64,000 bases of DNA. It comes from Multifurca ochricompacta. Its lineage: Eukaryota; Basidiomycota; Agaricomycetes; Russulales; Russulaceae. Location: the NCBI GenBank assembly GCA_022496185.1, contig WTXG01000037.1, forward strand, positions 124,001 to 188,000, read 5' to 3'. The notes beneath the pieces were generated by a model. The model saw only the letters and a list, made by a program, of their open reading frames with translations. It searched no databases and was not told where the DNA came from. Shown here one piece after another: positions 12,101-23,921 of the stretch. The translations under genes and the position numbers were made by a program. The first letter of the stretch is position 1; every line of letters begins with the position of its first letter.

Positions 12101-14033
12101 CACCGTGCTTGGCAGCATTTGCAATCGGTTAAGGGAGTGTAGTACAGGCAGACAGGTGATATTTCAAACAGCGACGTCGTGGAGCTCTGTGATCCTTCAA
12201 GCGCTCACTCAACAGAGTTTTTTTGACCAGACTTGGTCCTAAGTATTCCAAAGTAGCGTTGTATGCAAAAAAAAAAAACCAAGAGATACCAGAGCGTATG
12301 TGCTTGCAAGCTCGAACGAAAAACTAGATATATTGACCTGAAGAGCCACAAAAACATAACGAGCACTCTTGAGTGAGCCCTCCATCTACTAGAGTGGTCT
12401 TACAGTACATAGCCTCCTGGTCCCAGGAATTGGCGACGTGAGCAGTGACGAGACTCGATGCTGGTGTGTGGTGAAACAATGTGATAATGGTTATCGGCCA
12501 ACTCAACAATCACCGTCCAAAAAGAAAAAGAAAAAGTGACCCCCTTGATGGGACTTGGGTAAAAAAATAAAAAAAAACTTTTTTATTTTTTATTTTTTTT
12601 TTAAAGAATGGATTGCTCCATAACGCGCATTATAAAGTGTTCTGCAGCAGGAGGGCCCACAAGGGGGGTGCATGTAGAAAAAAAAAAAAGTGTATCTCGT
12701 CCAGAAAGCTTGCTTGAACTCCTTGAAGGCTTTGCGGAGGGAAGTCTACTCAAAAGGCGTGTTTGATCACGAAGCCGCTAACCTCAGCCTATGCCTATCA
12801 GCTACCTACAATAAAGGTCAGATTGAGGGCAAGACGTTAGACAAGGGCCGTTTGATGAACTATTTGAGTCAAATCGCTGCTGAAGGGGAGAGGGGGGGGG
12901 GGGGAATGGTTGCTCGTATTTCTAGGAAAAGATGACGCCTGTGGGGTTGTTCTCCCTTAAATTCTGATCGTGAGAACATAAACAAACTCAAGTAATAGTG
13001 ACGCGTGATTCGCATGGGCACTAACTTAAACTTTCTCCGTTATTCGCACTGCTTCTCATTCTCATACACAGTTTCGTTTCTAATCTAGTCGTCTTCCATA
13101 TGACGGGGGCCATTATAAACAGCCTTTCATTATTGTAACGGAATCAGGGCCCTCTCCTCACTTCTCTATTCTGAATTGATTTCTCGTGGGGGTAGCATAA
13201 AACTATCAGACTCGTTATCAACAGAGGATCATTATTGGGTTTCAAACGCTCCCCTTCCTTTCCTGTTTTCCCCTGACACCGAGGGGGGTGTTCCAGTCTC
13301 ATGACTTCTCACGGGGTATTTCTCAATGTCGTGTGGGACGGGCTAGACTGCGAAAGCAGCACGAAGCCAGTACATTCGATCCGTGATCATGATTTGATAT
13401 ACAGTGCGGGAGCCGAAAAAAAGTCTCGCCTTTATCCTACCAAAGACTTTTTTCAAAGCACGGCCCTACTTCTAGTTCTACTATAATCACCTTTTTTTTT
13501 CAGCGAGCCCAACGACAGTGAAGAACAGACAGTGGTCCGTATACCGACCGGAACTGTTGTTGGGAGGGAAAGGGCACTTGTGTAGATAATCCGGGTCTCC
13601 AGGATAAACTTTTGACCCTGAGCTTTAAACAGTTACTCACGATGCTTTCAGCTTGGGACGTAAGAGGCACCAATTGTGACTAACTTGGACCAATACGCTC
13701 AATAGATTCCAAGAGCGGATATTAATGCGATCGTGTTCTATACTCTCACTTTCCAAATTGTAAGGTCCAGGTACCTACACTGTCTCCCAGAGTGTACTCC
13801 GCTCGTGTATTTTGAAACTCAAAACAAAAAGACTTATTCATGGTTCCGACGAAAAACGGTAAAACTATATTATAATCCGGGTATTATTCTTCACATGCCT
13901 GAAGCTAAGCAACCAGGCACATAACTAGGAAGTAACGAATCTCCAACTTTCTCTGAACTACGCGACGCGTGCAACGTCGATAGCCCTTATTACGAGAGGC
14001 AGCAACCTGGGGGGGGAGGGAAACCCGGGCATA
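9169..14033. other. Gene-poor stretch, about 4.9 kb
   Basis: No frame here shows a recognisable domain, codon pattern or plausible exon chain. Visible structure is limited to short tandem repeats: TTA triplets near 9430-9460, GTATT pentamers near 9716-9740 and ATGAAACC octamers near 9927-9952, plus scattered homopolymers. Short open frames at 12690-12935 and 13301-13486 look random. It could contain decayed transposon or lipase remnants too old to recognise by eye. Confidence 0.45.
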
Positions 14034-15314
14034 TCAACACTTTAATTCGACACCGTCATATGGCCCATCATGGTCCGCCTCGTTGTTTCTAAAAAGGCTC
14101 ACATCGCCGTCTGTGCATTGGGAGGAGGGGTTCTCTTGGCCTTTATACTGGTATAAGCATCACGAGAAAAAAAAAAAAGAAAAAGAGACGATTAACGTAC
14201 CAGGACATGCCACCCATACGCCCGAGTCCTGGATGTGCACTTGTCCTGAGGGGTGACGATAGCCGAGGAACTGCCAAGGCACCGTAGGAATGGGATCCTC
14301 CTTATTGTTGATATGCGTTAGGCTTGCGTCGTGCTGGTCAACGTAATCCGCAAAAGCCTGATTTCCGACACGAGGCAAGCCGTATGTGACAGTCTTGAAG
14401 GTGATTCCCGATGGAAGGTGTAAAGGCAGATAGACTGACTCCAGAAGAGCCAGTGCTGCACCTAGGGAGTGTCCTACACTCGTCACAGAGGTTGCACTGT
14501 ATTTCGTGAGCGCATCCTTGATGTTTGCGAGGATGGTTTCGGCGGTCCTATATTTATTTTAACGCATAATGAGTGATTGATTGAGAGTGTAACAGTGTAG
14601 TGGTGGTGGGGGCGTACTTGGCATGCTCCTGGGCGAAGCCGCTGTGAACGAGCACATCGGATGGCACCCCAGGGAAGAGATTTGAATCAAGAGGTCCCAG
14701 AATGAGGTTAAGGTCGGTGAGATCCGCCAAACTTGAGTGAATTGCCCCCCATGGGGTGAGTAATCGACCAAAAGGTGTGTATATTGTTCTAGCACTCACA
14801 TTTGACTCGTGTTCGTACCCTGATGCGCCACGATCACCGTATTTAGAGAGGGTGAAAACCCAACATACCCTACACAAACAGCACGCGCGTAAATGGATGC
14901 CCACATCAAAAAAATCACGAGAAGCCAGATTGGTTTATCACACACAATATTGGATGGCATTTCCGTCTCCGCCAGAGGCTACAGGCTTAAAGTCAGGATT
15001 TGCGGCACAGTTGGCTACAAAAAAACAAAAAAAAAACCCCCCTCGTTAGATATACGAAAAGAAGCACCGTGCACGGAGAGAGAGAGAGACAGAGAATTAT
15101 GTGTGGTTATGGATTGCATACCTCCACAGTTCCATTGAAGGGTTTGGCTAGGTGGACAGTAAGTAGTCGCTGCAAAATACGAGTACGGTTTGAAAGCTGA
15201 AACTTGAGACGAAGAGAGTGGGGTGATCGTTTGGCGCTTGTTGACCGACGCGGCGCTAGCGATCCCGGTTAGGACGGCGGCAAAGCAAAGAGTAGAAAAA
15301 GTGTAGGGCAGCAT
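14034..15314 (-). CDS. Secreted class 3 lipase, copy 1
   Basis: Extracellular triacylglycerol lipase or related esterase (alpha/beta hydrolase, lipase class 3). The first ATG in frame is at 15314: MLPYTFSTLCFAAVLTGIASA is a signal peptide, followed by a KR propeptide-like site (SVNKRQTITPLSSSQVSAFKP). Next come YFAATTYCPPSQTLQWNCGG, NPDFKPVASGGDGNAIQ, a lid-side segment LADLTDLNLILGPLDSNLFPGV, the nucleophile elbow GHSLGAALALL, PRVGNQAFADYV and THINNKEDPIPTVP with the acidic residue. HPSGQVHI carries the likely catalytic His. The final exon gives QENPSSQCTDGDVS...DHDGPYDG and ends at 14034. All catalytic-triad regions are present. It is a tandem paralogue of the gene at 16562-17798. Lipid or cutin/feruloyl-type esters are all possible substrates. 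Confidence 0.92.
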
Positions 15315-16561
15315 TGTTGGTGCAATCGCCAAGACCCTTAATTAAGAAGAAGGGAAGAAAGAAGAACTCTTTTGAATCGACGCCGCATTTAAATGTCCAC
15401 ACCAAAAAAGATTTCCGCAGAGGCATATGACACCGGATAATGTGGTAGCAGTTATTAATCAACCAACCAACCCGGACAGGACAGGACAGGACAGGACAAG
15501 GACAGCTTCCCGGCTATTGATTGAAAGTATTTTTCCTTTCCGTTCGGCTGTCATCGTCTTCGTGACTGCGCGTTGGCAACAAAGCAGAAATTGGTCTGTT
15601 CCGTTCCTGACTGTCATTTCAAGAATTGCGCTCCTTTGACTTTTTTTTTTTTCAGAGCGAAGCCTGGATATGCTTGAATAATAAATTTTTCTGTATTGAC
15701 ATACAGCGCGAGCGAAAACAAACAACATGGGCCCCCCTCCCCCCAAGAAGCGAGTGAGTAACTGCGTTTGAAAAAAAAAAAATTTCCCCCCGCTGCGCCC
15801 GGCGATTGAGATTATTTTGACGGCGGATATCCCGCAGTAGAGGCAGTGAGGGGGAATCCAATTCAATCACCGAGATCAATTAAATGGGTGGGGGGGAAAA
15901 AAAAAAAGGAAGCTGTTTCATTCAAGCTCATGAAACAAGACACGTTAGCGCGGAGGAGGGGGGGGGGAGGGTGAGGGGGGGGCGGCGTTACAAGTTGCAA
16001 TACCAGAAAAGGAAACATACACAAAGCCCGGGTCCCGGTGAGTTAGTTCTCCAGCCAAGGCTTTATTCTCGGGTCCTCGGGTTCTTAAGTCCACCCAAAC
16101 CTCGCAACACAGGTTGCTAGAGAGTTGTTGTAGTAAGGTTAGCAATAGCGTAAACTACATCAACCCCCCCCGCCTCCGGGAAAGGGAATGATCGACGACG
16201 GTGGGGTTCTCGGGTAGAAGAGGACAGACAGCACTGATGCACAGGACAAATGAAATAATGAAATTGAAAGAAAACCATGGAAAAGTTCACACGATAAAAA
16301 GTCAACAAAACAAATTTTAAAAGGAGGAACGTTCAAATCACACAACCCCTCCTCCCCCCCAGCTTTTTCTCTCTTAATCATACATATATATATTTTTAAA
16401 TTGGGTATGTGGCTCCTATAGGATCCAATCAACAAGAAAACAAACAAACTATCAAATACTTCCGAGTCGACGTTTTTTCTTTTTTTCTTCTTTCTTTTTT
16501 GGTGGACTTCGTCTTTGGGCGGGGCGCCTTGGAATTTGACGAAGGAATGGAATGAAAAAGA
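15315..16561. other. Spacer between the two lipases
   Basis: 5' flank of lipase 1 and 3' flank of lipase 2. Contains an ACAGG pentamer run at 15475-15497, several long A/T runs and a G-rich block near 15956-15983. No gene seen. Confidence 0.45.
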
Positions 16562-17798
16562 TCAACAACCCATCGTGATGCCCGCATAAGGACCGCCGTG
16601 GTCACCCGTGGCTCCATCAAAGATGGTCGGCACATCACCAACAATACACAAGGTAGAAGTATTGTCTTGTCCTAGAAATTCACTTTGGTCAGAGAAAAGG
16701 ACACAAGAAAGAAAAAAAGGAGGATATGAGACTCACCAGGGCAGTTCTCCCATGCGGACGAGTCTGTAATGTGAACTTCGCCCGAAACGTGATGGAATCC
16801 CAAAAACCTGCCAGGAACGATCGGTATCGGGTCCTCCTTGTTGTTGATGTGCGTCACGTGTCCGCCCAAGACACTGTCGACCAAATTGGCGAAATCTTGG
16901 TTCCCGACGCGAGGCATCCCAAAGCCGACCACTTTTACGGTCGCGCTCGAGCCCAATTGAATATGGAGGTAGAGGCCATCGAGGAGCGCGAGGGCTGCGC
17001 CGAGCGAGTGACCGACGACGGTGACGGATGACGTGCCGAACGCTGACATTGTGCTTCTCACATGGGAGAGAATGGCGGGAGCGGTGCTGTGCGCGTAGGT
17101 AACGTAGGTAACGTTGAGATTAAGATGTTCCGAGGATTTAGAAAAAAAAAAAAAAGGTTTTAGCGTACCTAGCCTGTTCGCTGGCAAAGCCATTGTGTGC
17201 TTGCACGGATGAAGAAACGCCGGGGAAGAGGGACGAGTCGAGTGATTCGAGGAAGAAATTAGCATCGGTCAAGTCGGCCAAGCTGACGCGTTCAGGTAAG
17301 CGAGGTTTGCCTCAGGGAAGGGAGAGAGGGGGGGGGGGGAATGAGCTCACAATTGACTGGTATCTGTGCCTTGATGCGCGACAATCACAGAGTTTTGGGA
17401 CGGGGAATACCCGACATACCCTGCCATGAAGGCTCGTAAGCATCACCTGCGATCCTGTCCATAATTCAAAGTTACTTACAGAACTGCGTGGCGCTGCCAT
17501 CACCTCCGGATGCCATAGGCACAAAGTCGGGGTTCGCTTGGCAGTTGGCTATATAGAGAAAAAAAAATCAACCTCAAGACGACGACAGCGGAAAAAGCAA
17601 CCCGGAGAGAGAGGTACCTCCGCAACTCCAGTTTATGGTCGTAGAGGGATTGCAATATGCGGTACTGGCAAAATGAGTGAATGGGGCAAAGGACGAGATC
17701 TGGGAGGAGCTGAGTGTGGTAATGGCTTGACGCTTGACCACGGCAGCACGGACGAGCCCGACGAGTACGAGAGCAAAGGCAGATCGCAAGAAAACCAT
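16562..17798 (-). CDS. Secreted class 3 lipase, copy 2
   Basis: Same family and layout as the neighbour at 14034-15314. The start at 17798 gives a signal peptide (MVFLRSAFALVLVGLVRA) and a KR site (AVVKRQAITTLSSSQISS). Then FASTAYCNPSTTINWSCGG, NPDFVPMASGGDGSATQF, VGYSPSQNSVIVAHQGTDT, LADLTDANFFLEPLDSSLFPGV, the nucleophile elbow GHSLGAALALLDGLYL, PRVGNQDFANLVD, THINNKEDPIPIVP and HHVSGEVHI with the likely catalytic His. The last exon ends FDGATGDHGGPYAGITMGC with a stop at 16562. Catalytic Ser, Asp and His regions are all intact, and introns fall at equivalent places in the two genes. The tandem arrangement on one strand indicates a local duplication; the pair is clearly diverged rather than recent. 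Confidence 0.93.
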
Positions 17799-18796
17799 GA
17801 CTGTAGGTAGTAGAGAGGCGAAGCCGAGGGTGCACAGCCAAACCAATGTGAAATCATGAGGTCTTTTATATACGATGGAAGAATATAACACGTATATCGG
17901 GGTCAACTCAAGACGCCTTTTTTTTTTTTCTCGTGTTGTCTGCGTTGAGTTCTCGCCCCCCAATCCAATGGTGGTAATACGGTTGATCTAAAGGTTGCAC
18001 AACGAACCCACGGTCACACGATGTAACGACGTGAGCACCTGTCAATCAAGAAGACGTTCAACACGAGCGTTTTGAAAGATCGAAACGACTTACCATATGG
18101 CCTCGCACGACTAGAATGATATTAAAATCTTGAATCTACCTGCTCAAAAGTACGGTGTCCTACCAAGAGAGAGGATGGCTTGAGAGAAATTTGTTAGTGA
18201 TAAGCGTGATGGGTCTGGGAAAGCTCGGGGAGAACTCCTGGTCACCTGGTGAAGTACTTTATAGTGACACACGTGGAAGAGAGATGTACACGCGGGGAGG
18301 GGGGGAAACGTTTACGAAAAGGTCACCAGGCTTTGACTCGTTGCTACGGCGCTTGGAACGAGTTACAACATAAGAACATTTGTGATGGTCCTTGTTGGCG
18401 AGAGTGATTAAGATGGACTTTAAGAGATGATTTAAAATGATACATTTCAGCAATCAGGCCAAAGAGTAGTCCTCCTAGTAACGATTGCTATTTTTAATTT
18501 TTGTTGCTTAAAACAAATAAATGAAGGTTCCCAAGATAGATCAAAGATCATAGATATTAAGTTGACTGAAGGATGAGGATGAGAGGATGAGGGATGAGGA
18601 TGATGAGGAGTTGCATGTGGGTTCGTACCGATGCCGAAACGCTAAATCCCCGAGCCGACCGGGGGGGGGGGATTAAAGGTTGCTGAGTCAGCAAATACAC
18701 TCTAACAACAACGACACGAACAACACAACAACGAACGAGCGAACGACCGCAAGCAACTCACTCGCTCGCAACAACTCTCAGGTTGGATTATTGATA
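17799..18796. promoter_or_regulatory. Divergent intergenic region, lipase 2 / mitochondrial carrier
   Basis: About 1 kb between two divergently transcribed genes, so it must hold both promoters. Visible elements are GATGAGGATGAG-type repeats near 18572-18610, a G run near 18661-18670, and AACAAC/ACGAACGA repeats near 18710-18770 just before the carrier start. No defined factor sites can be claimed. Confidence 0.4.
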
Positions 18797-20461
18797 ATGT
18801 CTGACTCTCAGAACAACAGAAATGGTGCGCTGCTAAAGTGGTTATTCAGCCACCATTAATTATATCATCTCATCTCATCTCTCTCTTTCTCTCATCCCCC
18901 TCCCCCTCATCGTCTTCGCGATGACCCGTCAGCCAAACTTGATCCAACTTTGGATTTTTCGCCGGTACCGTCGCGGGCGTCTCGGGTTTAATTGTGGGGT
19001 TCCCTTTTGATACCGGTGAGTCCTTTATTTTTATTTATTTTTTATTTTAGATCACACACGCCTTTAGTACCACCCCCTCCCCTCCTTGCGTGTGACCCCA
19101 TTATCTCACTAAATAAAATAAAAAGTGAAGTACAGGTTTCAGAACCCATCACGAAGTGTCCGATACCGCTCCACTTTCCATGCGCTCATGACAATCACGC
19201 GCGAGGAGCATCTCCGTGGACTCTTCAAGGGTATCTCATCTCCATTAGTACGTTTTTCCAGTCACGCACGCCACAACGACTTGTCTTCCTTCCCTCCTCC
19301 CCTCCTCCCACCTCCTTTCTCTCTTTTTTTTTTTTTTGTGAGCTGAACTAACCTAGAGCTCTTTCACTTTTCTCCACACTCCCCCCCGAAAATGTTGTAC
19401 TACCAAACCGCGCGCAACTAGGCCACCGCTCCGTTATTTAACGGATTACTCTTCGCAACGTACCGATTCCTCTTGAAAGTTCAGGTACAGAAGAACAAAG
19501 ACGATTCTGAACCTACCTTGGATCAAATCTTCCTCGCCGGCGCCGGTTGTGGCCTTGCTTCTACGTACGTCCCCCTTCTACAAGTTTTAAAAAACCCAGA
19601 GAGAGTAGAGCCAGTAAAGGAAAATTTGCAAAAAAAAAAAAAAACAAAATTACGATGACATGATAGGCTGCTTACGACGCCGATCGAACTGATCAAAATA
19701 CAACAACAAAAGGAACAACAACATCTCCATCTCCCCGCCGCTTATCGTAATCGTGACCAAGCGTTGCGTACGCTCCCCGCGCGTACCGTAGCGTTACACA
19801 TCTTCCGTGTAGGTGGGATTCCTGGTCTTTATCGTGGTCTCTCTGCGACGATACTACGTGACGTGGGTGGATTCGGGATGTACTTTGCCGGGGTACGTTA
19901 ACGTCGCTTTCCTCCCCCTCCCCCTCCCCATTCCAATTAAATCCTCTTTTTTTTTTGACGCGTCCACGTTAGTATGAGGGCACCTTACGCTTCTTCACTC
20001 CCTCACCAACACAACACACTCAACATGATCATCATGATCATCACCCACCACCACCATCACCAGACCCGATCACCCGTCCCCTTCCATGGTTACCTCTTCT
20101 CCTCGCTGGTGGAGCAGCCGGTATATTGGGTTGGATAATAACGTTCCCATTCGACGTGATAAAAACTCGAATGCAAGCTCAAGATTTTAACCTCCTCCCT
20201 TCCTCCTCCTCCTCCTCTTCCTTAATACCATTACAAAACATGACAATGACTACTAGGTCTCGTAATAGTACATGGCATACCACACGAGAAATGTATATAA
20301 CGGCAACAAGCACAAGCACAAGCACAAGTACGGGTACAAGTGTGGGCGCAGGTGTTAAAGTATTTTGGAGAGGATTGATGCCAACCATCGTACGTGCCAT
20401 TCCCGTCAACATGGCCGTCTTTGGAACGTTCGAAGCTGTCGTTTGGGCATTTTCTTCTTGA
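18797..20461 (+). CDS. Mitochondrial carrier (SLC25 family), with a frame break
   Basis: Inner-membrane solute carrier with the three-repeat SLC25 architecture. All three signature motifs are visible: PFDTVK in repeat 1, TPIELIK in repeat 2 and PFDVIKTRM in repeat 3. Exon 1 (18797-18824, MSDSQNNRN) joins an exon at 18933 in phase, giving AKLDPTLDF. The frame then breaks at a run of five T (18955-18959): downstream FAGTVAGVSGLIVGFPFDT is in another frame, and one extra T would join the two. From there exons continue in phase through VKYRFQNPSRSVRYRSTFHAL, DQIFLAGAGCGLAST, GGIPGLYRGLSATILRDVGG and LMPTIVRAIPVNMAVFGTFEA. The repeat 2/3 loop has an unusual His/Pro-rich insert (HDHHDHHPPPP) and a Ser/Thr-rich loop. 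Closest in feel to the Ymc/Crc/SLC25A45-48 group; substrate unknown. The break may be a sequencing indel. Confidence 0.87.
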
Positions 20462-21322
20462 TAATGAACCGTAACTGCGCCTGCACACCCTCCCCAAATA
20501 ATAATAATAATAATAAAATAAACAAATAAAAATGTATTGAAATTTTTGAGAAAGGCGTGTGTGTGTGCGTGTGTGAGCCTCACTCTTATCTTTCTCCCCC
20601 TCCCTTCATCCGTGCGCTTTCCTCCCATATGATATATATTAAAAAAGGTGGTGGATTTCGAACGGCGATTTCGAAGACAAGCAACATATTATTTTGGGGA
20701 ACATGGCGTGTCTGTGTGTGTAGTCGTGTTTATTTTTTATTTATTATACACACACATAACACGTGTACGTGTAGTAAGTAGAGTAGTTAGTATATATATT
20801 ATTGGGTGGTGCGTAATTGTTTATCAATAAGGATGGCGAGGCGGGGAATGAACGTACAACAAACATGACTTGACTTGGAATTTGCCATAATACAATACAA
20901 CATCATGTTCTGTTATGAATGGAGGGGATAGGTGGTAGCTGATGTTGGACGGTTAGGGTGAGGGTGAGGGTGAGGTGAGGTGGAGAGAGAGGAGAAGATT
21001 GTTGTTGTATATTAAAAGGAATTGGGGTATGGAGATGAAGAGGGTAATTAAAAGGTGTGGTGTGGTGTGTATGGTGATTATACACGTAAAAATGAACGAA
21101 AACGAGTTTGTAACTACTACCACCACCACCACCACCACCGACTGCCCATCACCTTTATTCCTCGCGATAGAAGAAATGAGATGAGTAGATCCAATGTGAA
21201 TGAGAGTTTTTGTGAGGGAGGCTATGATTTACAACAGGGGAGGGGGAAAAAAAATAATAATTAAGAATCAGGGAGGGATTAAATGAACGCAAGGGGTTAG
21301 GTCAAGTGCTAGACGGAGGGGG
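20462..21322. other. Convergent 3' region, carrier / Ett1-like gene
   Basis: Shared 3' flank of two converging genes. Contains AAT repeats near 20500, TG-rich stretches, a GGGTGA tract near 20956-20975 and an ACC triplet run near 21118-21138. No gene seen. Confidence 0.45.
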
Positions 21323-22725
21323 TCAGGATTCGTCCATTCGAACGTCCGTGATCGGAATCTGAGTGGGTCTAGTAGGTCCGAATCCGAGTGTACGAATGAT
21401 AGGATCACCCCCTTCGGTCTGAGCGCTTGCATACAAAGTATCACGAGCCTCTTCGCCTGTGGTGAGGTTCGCAAGGGAAATAAGAGCTTCTCTGAACTAT
21501 GAGAGAGAGAGAGAGAGAGAGGGGTGGTGCGTGTGAAAAGTAAGAGAGAGAGAAAGAGATGGAGGGGGGGAAAGGGCTCACCAAAGGTTGCATATCCAAC
21601 AAGGATGTTTCAAAATCAGTTGAAGTGGACCCTTTCGCATGTTCAAAGAACGATATGGCTGCGATGGTCGACGAGCGAGTGATGAGAACGACAAACACCC
21701 ACCCATGCGAAACCAAAGAATCGAAGAAAAAGAAAAAAAAAAAAGAAACACTCACCCATCGCCAATCCCGCTCGAGCATCCTCCGCTTCCTTGCTCTGCA
21801 AGATCGACAGCAGCACGTTGCCACCATCACAAGCAAGCGCATCTCGGAGTTCGTCCGCACGAGCATTGCCAATCACAAGCCAGCACCGTCCACGGGCAAC
21901 GGCGACGCGAGTTCTCCACGCGTCAACGTCGGCTTCCATGTGCATCTGATGAAAAATCGCGTCGGCCCAAGTCGCCCACTTTTTACGCGCCTCAGAATCG
22001 TCAAGACGCTCTGCCACGGCAAGTACCTCGGACGCCAAGGTGAAGAGCTCTTGGAGACGTGAGAATCCTCGCTTGGAGACGAGTAGTGATGCACATTTTG
22101 TCTCGGTCAGATGGACGACATGGGGCATGTGAAAGATGCCGCGAGCGAACTGGTCAGCGGCGAGGGTGAGGAGTTCCAATGGCGATGCGCGGGGGTGTGA
22201 GATGGTTAGGTTACAGAGGGCAGCGATGGCAGCCAAGGGTGATCGGGATGCATGACGGCCAAGTTGTGATGAGCGAGGGATGGTGGGAGAAGGAGGGGTG
22301 AAGGCAAGTGAGAGGAGAAGGAAGACGATGAAGGTGATGAGGATGATGAGTTGGTGGCTTGGTAGGCGAGGGAGACGAGGGAGCGACCGGAGATGATGGC
22401 TACTTGCCAGTCAAGGGTGGAATGGTTGGGGGACGTTGTTCGATGACAAATGAGATTATCGCCGGCATCGAAGACGTCCAAAGCGGCACTCCAATAATGC
22501 GATGGGTTTGTAGGTTCGCGGGAAATCGCGAGAGAGTGATTTTGAGCGATAAGATTACCAAATAGGAATAATGCGATGCCAAGTACGGCATGGAAGGTAG
22601 TGCAAGATGAATCATAACTAGTGGGTCAAGTCAAGTCAAGTCAAGTCAAAGTGGATGGATGACCAACGACCCAAACGCACCGATGATCGATCGTTTTCCT
22701 TCTACTTTGGGAAGAAGATGTTGAA

Positions 22726-22757
<32 letters not shown>

Positions 22758-23921
22758 CAAAGATGATGACGACGACGACGATGATGATGATGATTCTCTT
22801 CTTCTCAAAGGTTGATGAGAGGAAGAGGAAGAGGAAGAGGATAATGATGAGGAGGAAGAGGATAATGATAAGAAGAAACGGGAAGGATCAGGGAAACGAT
22901 CAATCCAATGATGACACTCATGTATCACAGCCCGTAAGAGCGAAATTGAACCCAACAAGTCATCATCTGTTCGGAATGAATGAATGGATAAATTAGTGAA
23001 TAGTGAAATCAGTGACGACAACATACGATCGTACAACTCAAACGCCTCCCTCAATGTCTCTTCCACTTGCTCCCAATCTTCGTATTCGTATGTCTCCTTA
23101 CTCAATGGTGACATCTCCGCGATGGACGTCGTCATCATGTTCGAGATCAATCTCCGTCCCCTCGTCGTCCTCTTGTCCACGTCCACGTCCACATCCACGT
23201 CCGCGTCCACGTCCGACCACCCCAATGATAGTGGCGAAGGTGGCAAGGGCGTCGTTATCGCCATCGTCGTCTTCACTTCCACATCCACCGTCCCAGTCGT
23301 AGTAGTAGTAGTAGCACCAACGGCGGCGGCGGCCTCCACATAAACGGTCCAAAGTTTGACGCTGTTACTGCTCCCCGAATCACGACGTTGTCGTTTCGAG
23401 TTGTTCGAATCTTGACTCATATCGTCCGCGTCTTCATCATCTCCATCTCCGCCACATTCCTCATTCTCATTCTCATCCTCGTTCTCATCCCAATCCTCCT
23501 CGCACTCGTCCTCACCCTCACCCTCACCCTCGTCTTCCTCCCCCTCTTCTCCCCGCTTGTGCTCTGTATCAGAACTCAAGTTGACACCGATGGTGGCGGC
23601 GGCGGCGGTACCCACACCCATTACTAATGGCAGCTCTTGTCGTCGTCGTCGTCGTTGTTGTTGTTGTTGTTCTTGATGACGACCAAGAGGTGTATGAGGG
23701 TGATAAGTCTGGTGCTTTTGTTGTTGTCGCTGCTGCTGTTGGTGATGGGAGATATGACCGGAAGCGGTGCCCGAATCTAGACGCCGACGTGCCTTCCATA
23801 ATCCGCGAGGTCGTTTGAGGCCACGACGTTGTAGCCGTGGCCATGTTCCCGCTCCGGTTCCCGTAGTAGGCGATGAAGGAGCCAAAGTTGCCAACATACT
23901 TGTTGAAGAGTTCATCATCAT
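21323..23921 (-). CDS. ETT1: Ett1-like protein (enhancer of translation termination 1)
   Basis: Likely homologue of yeast Ett1, a nuclear TPR-like protein affecting stop-codon readthrough. The start at 23921 follows three ATGs and leads to LKRPRGLWKARRRLDSG, resembling the KRPLGLGKA-type start of the family. A very acidic stretch follows, then EDWEQVEETLREAFELYDRM and LLRAVIHECHHWID, close to the family's IIHECD block. After an intron, FHAVLGIALFLFGNLIAQ matches the FHAIYALAL block. Near the C-terminus, REALISLANLTTGEEARDTL is followed by GGDPIIRTLGFGPTRP, and the stop is at 21323. Oddities: poly-Gln, poly-Glu/Asp and a Ser run of several dozen residues encoded by GAT/GAC-type triplets at about 22717-22880. 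Assignment is from remembered family blocks, not a search; intron borders in the Ser-rich area are uncertain. Confidence 0.62.

Noticed and set aside
12690..13486. Open frames of 61-81 codons as possible genes
   Set aside because: No domain, signal peptide, exon chain or coding pattern. Such frames are expected by chance.
15315..15332. Upstream extension of lipase 1 to 15332
   Set aside because: That start would be TTG. The first ATG, at 15314, directly begins a good signal peptide.
22641..23627. Plus-strand Val/Met/Thr repeat frames opposite the Ett1-like gene
   Set aside because: They are antisense shadows of the triplet repeats.
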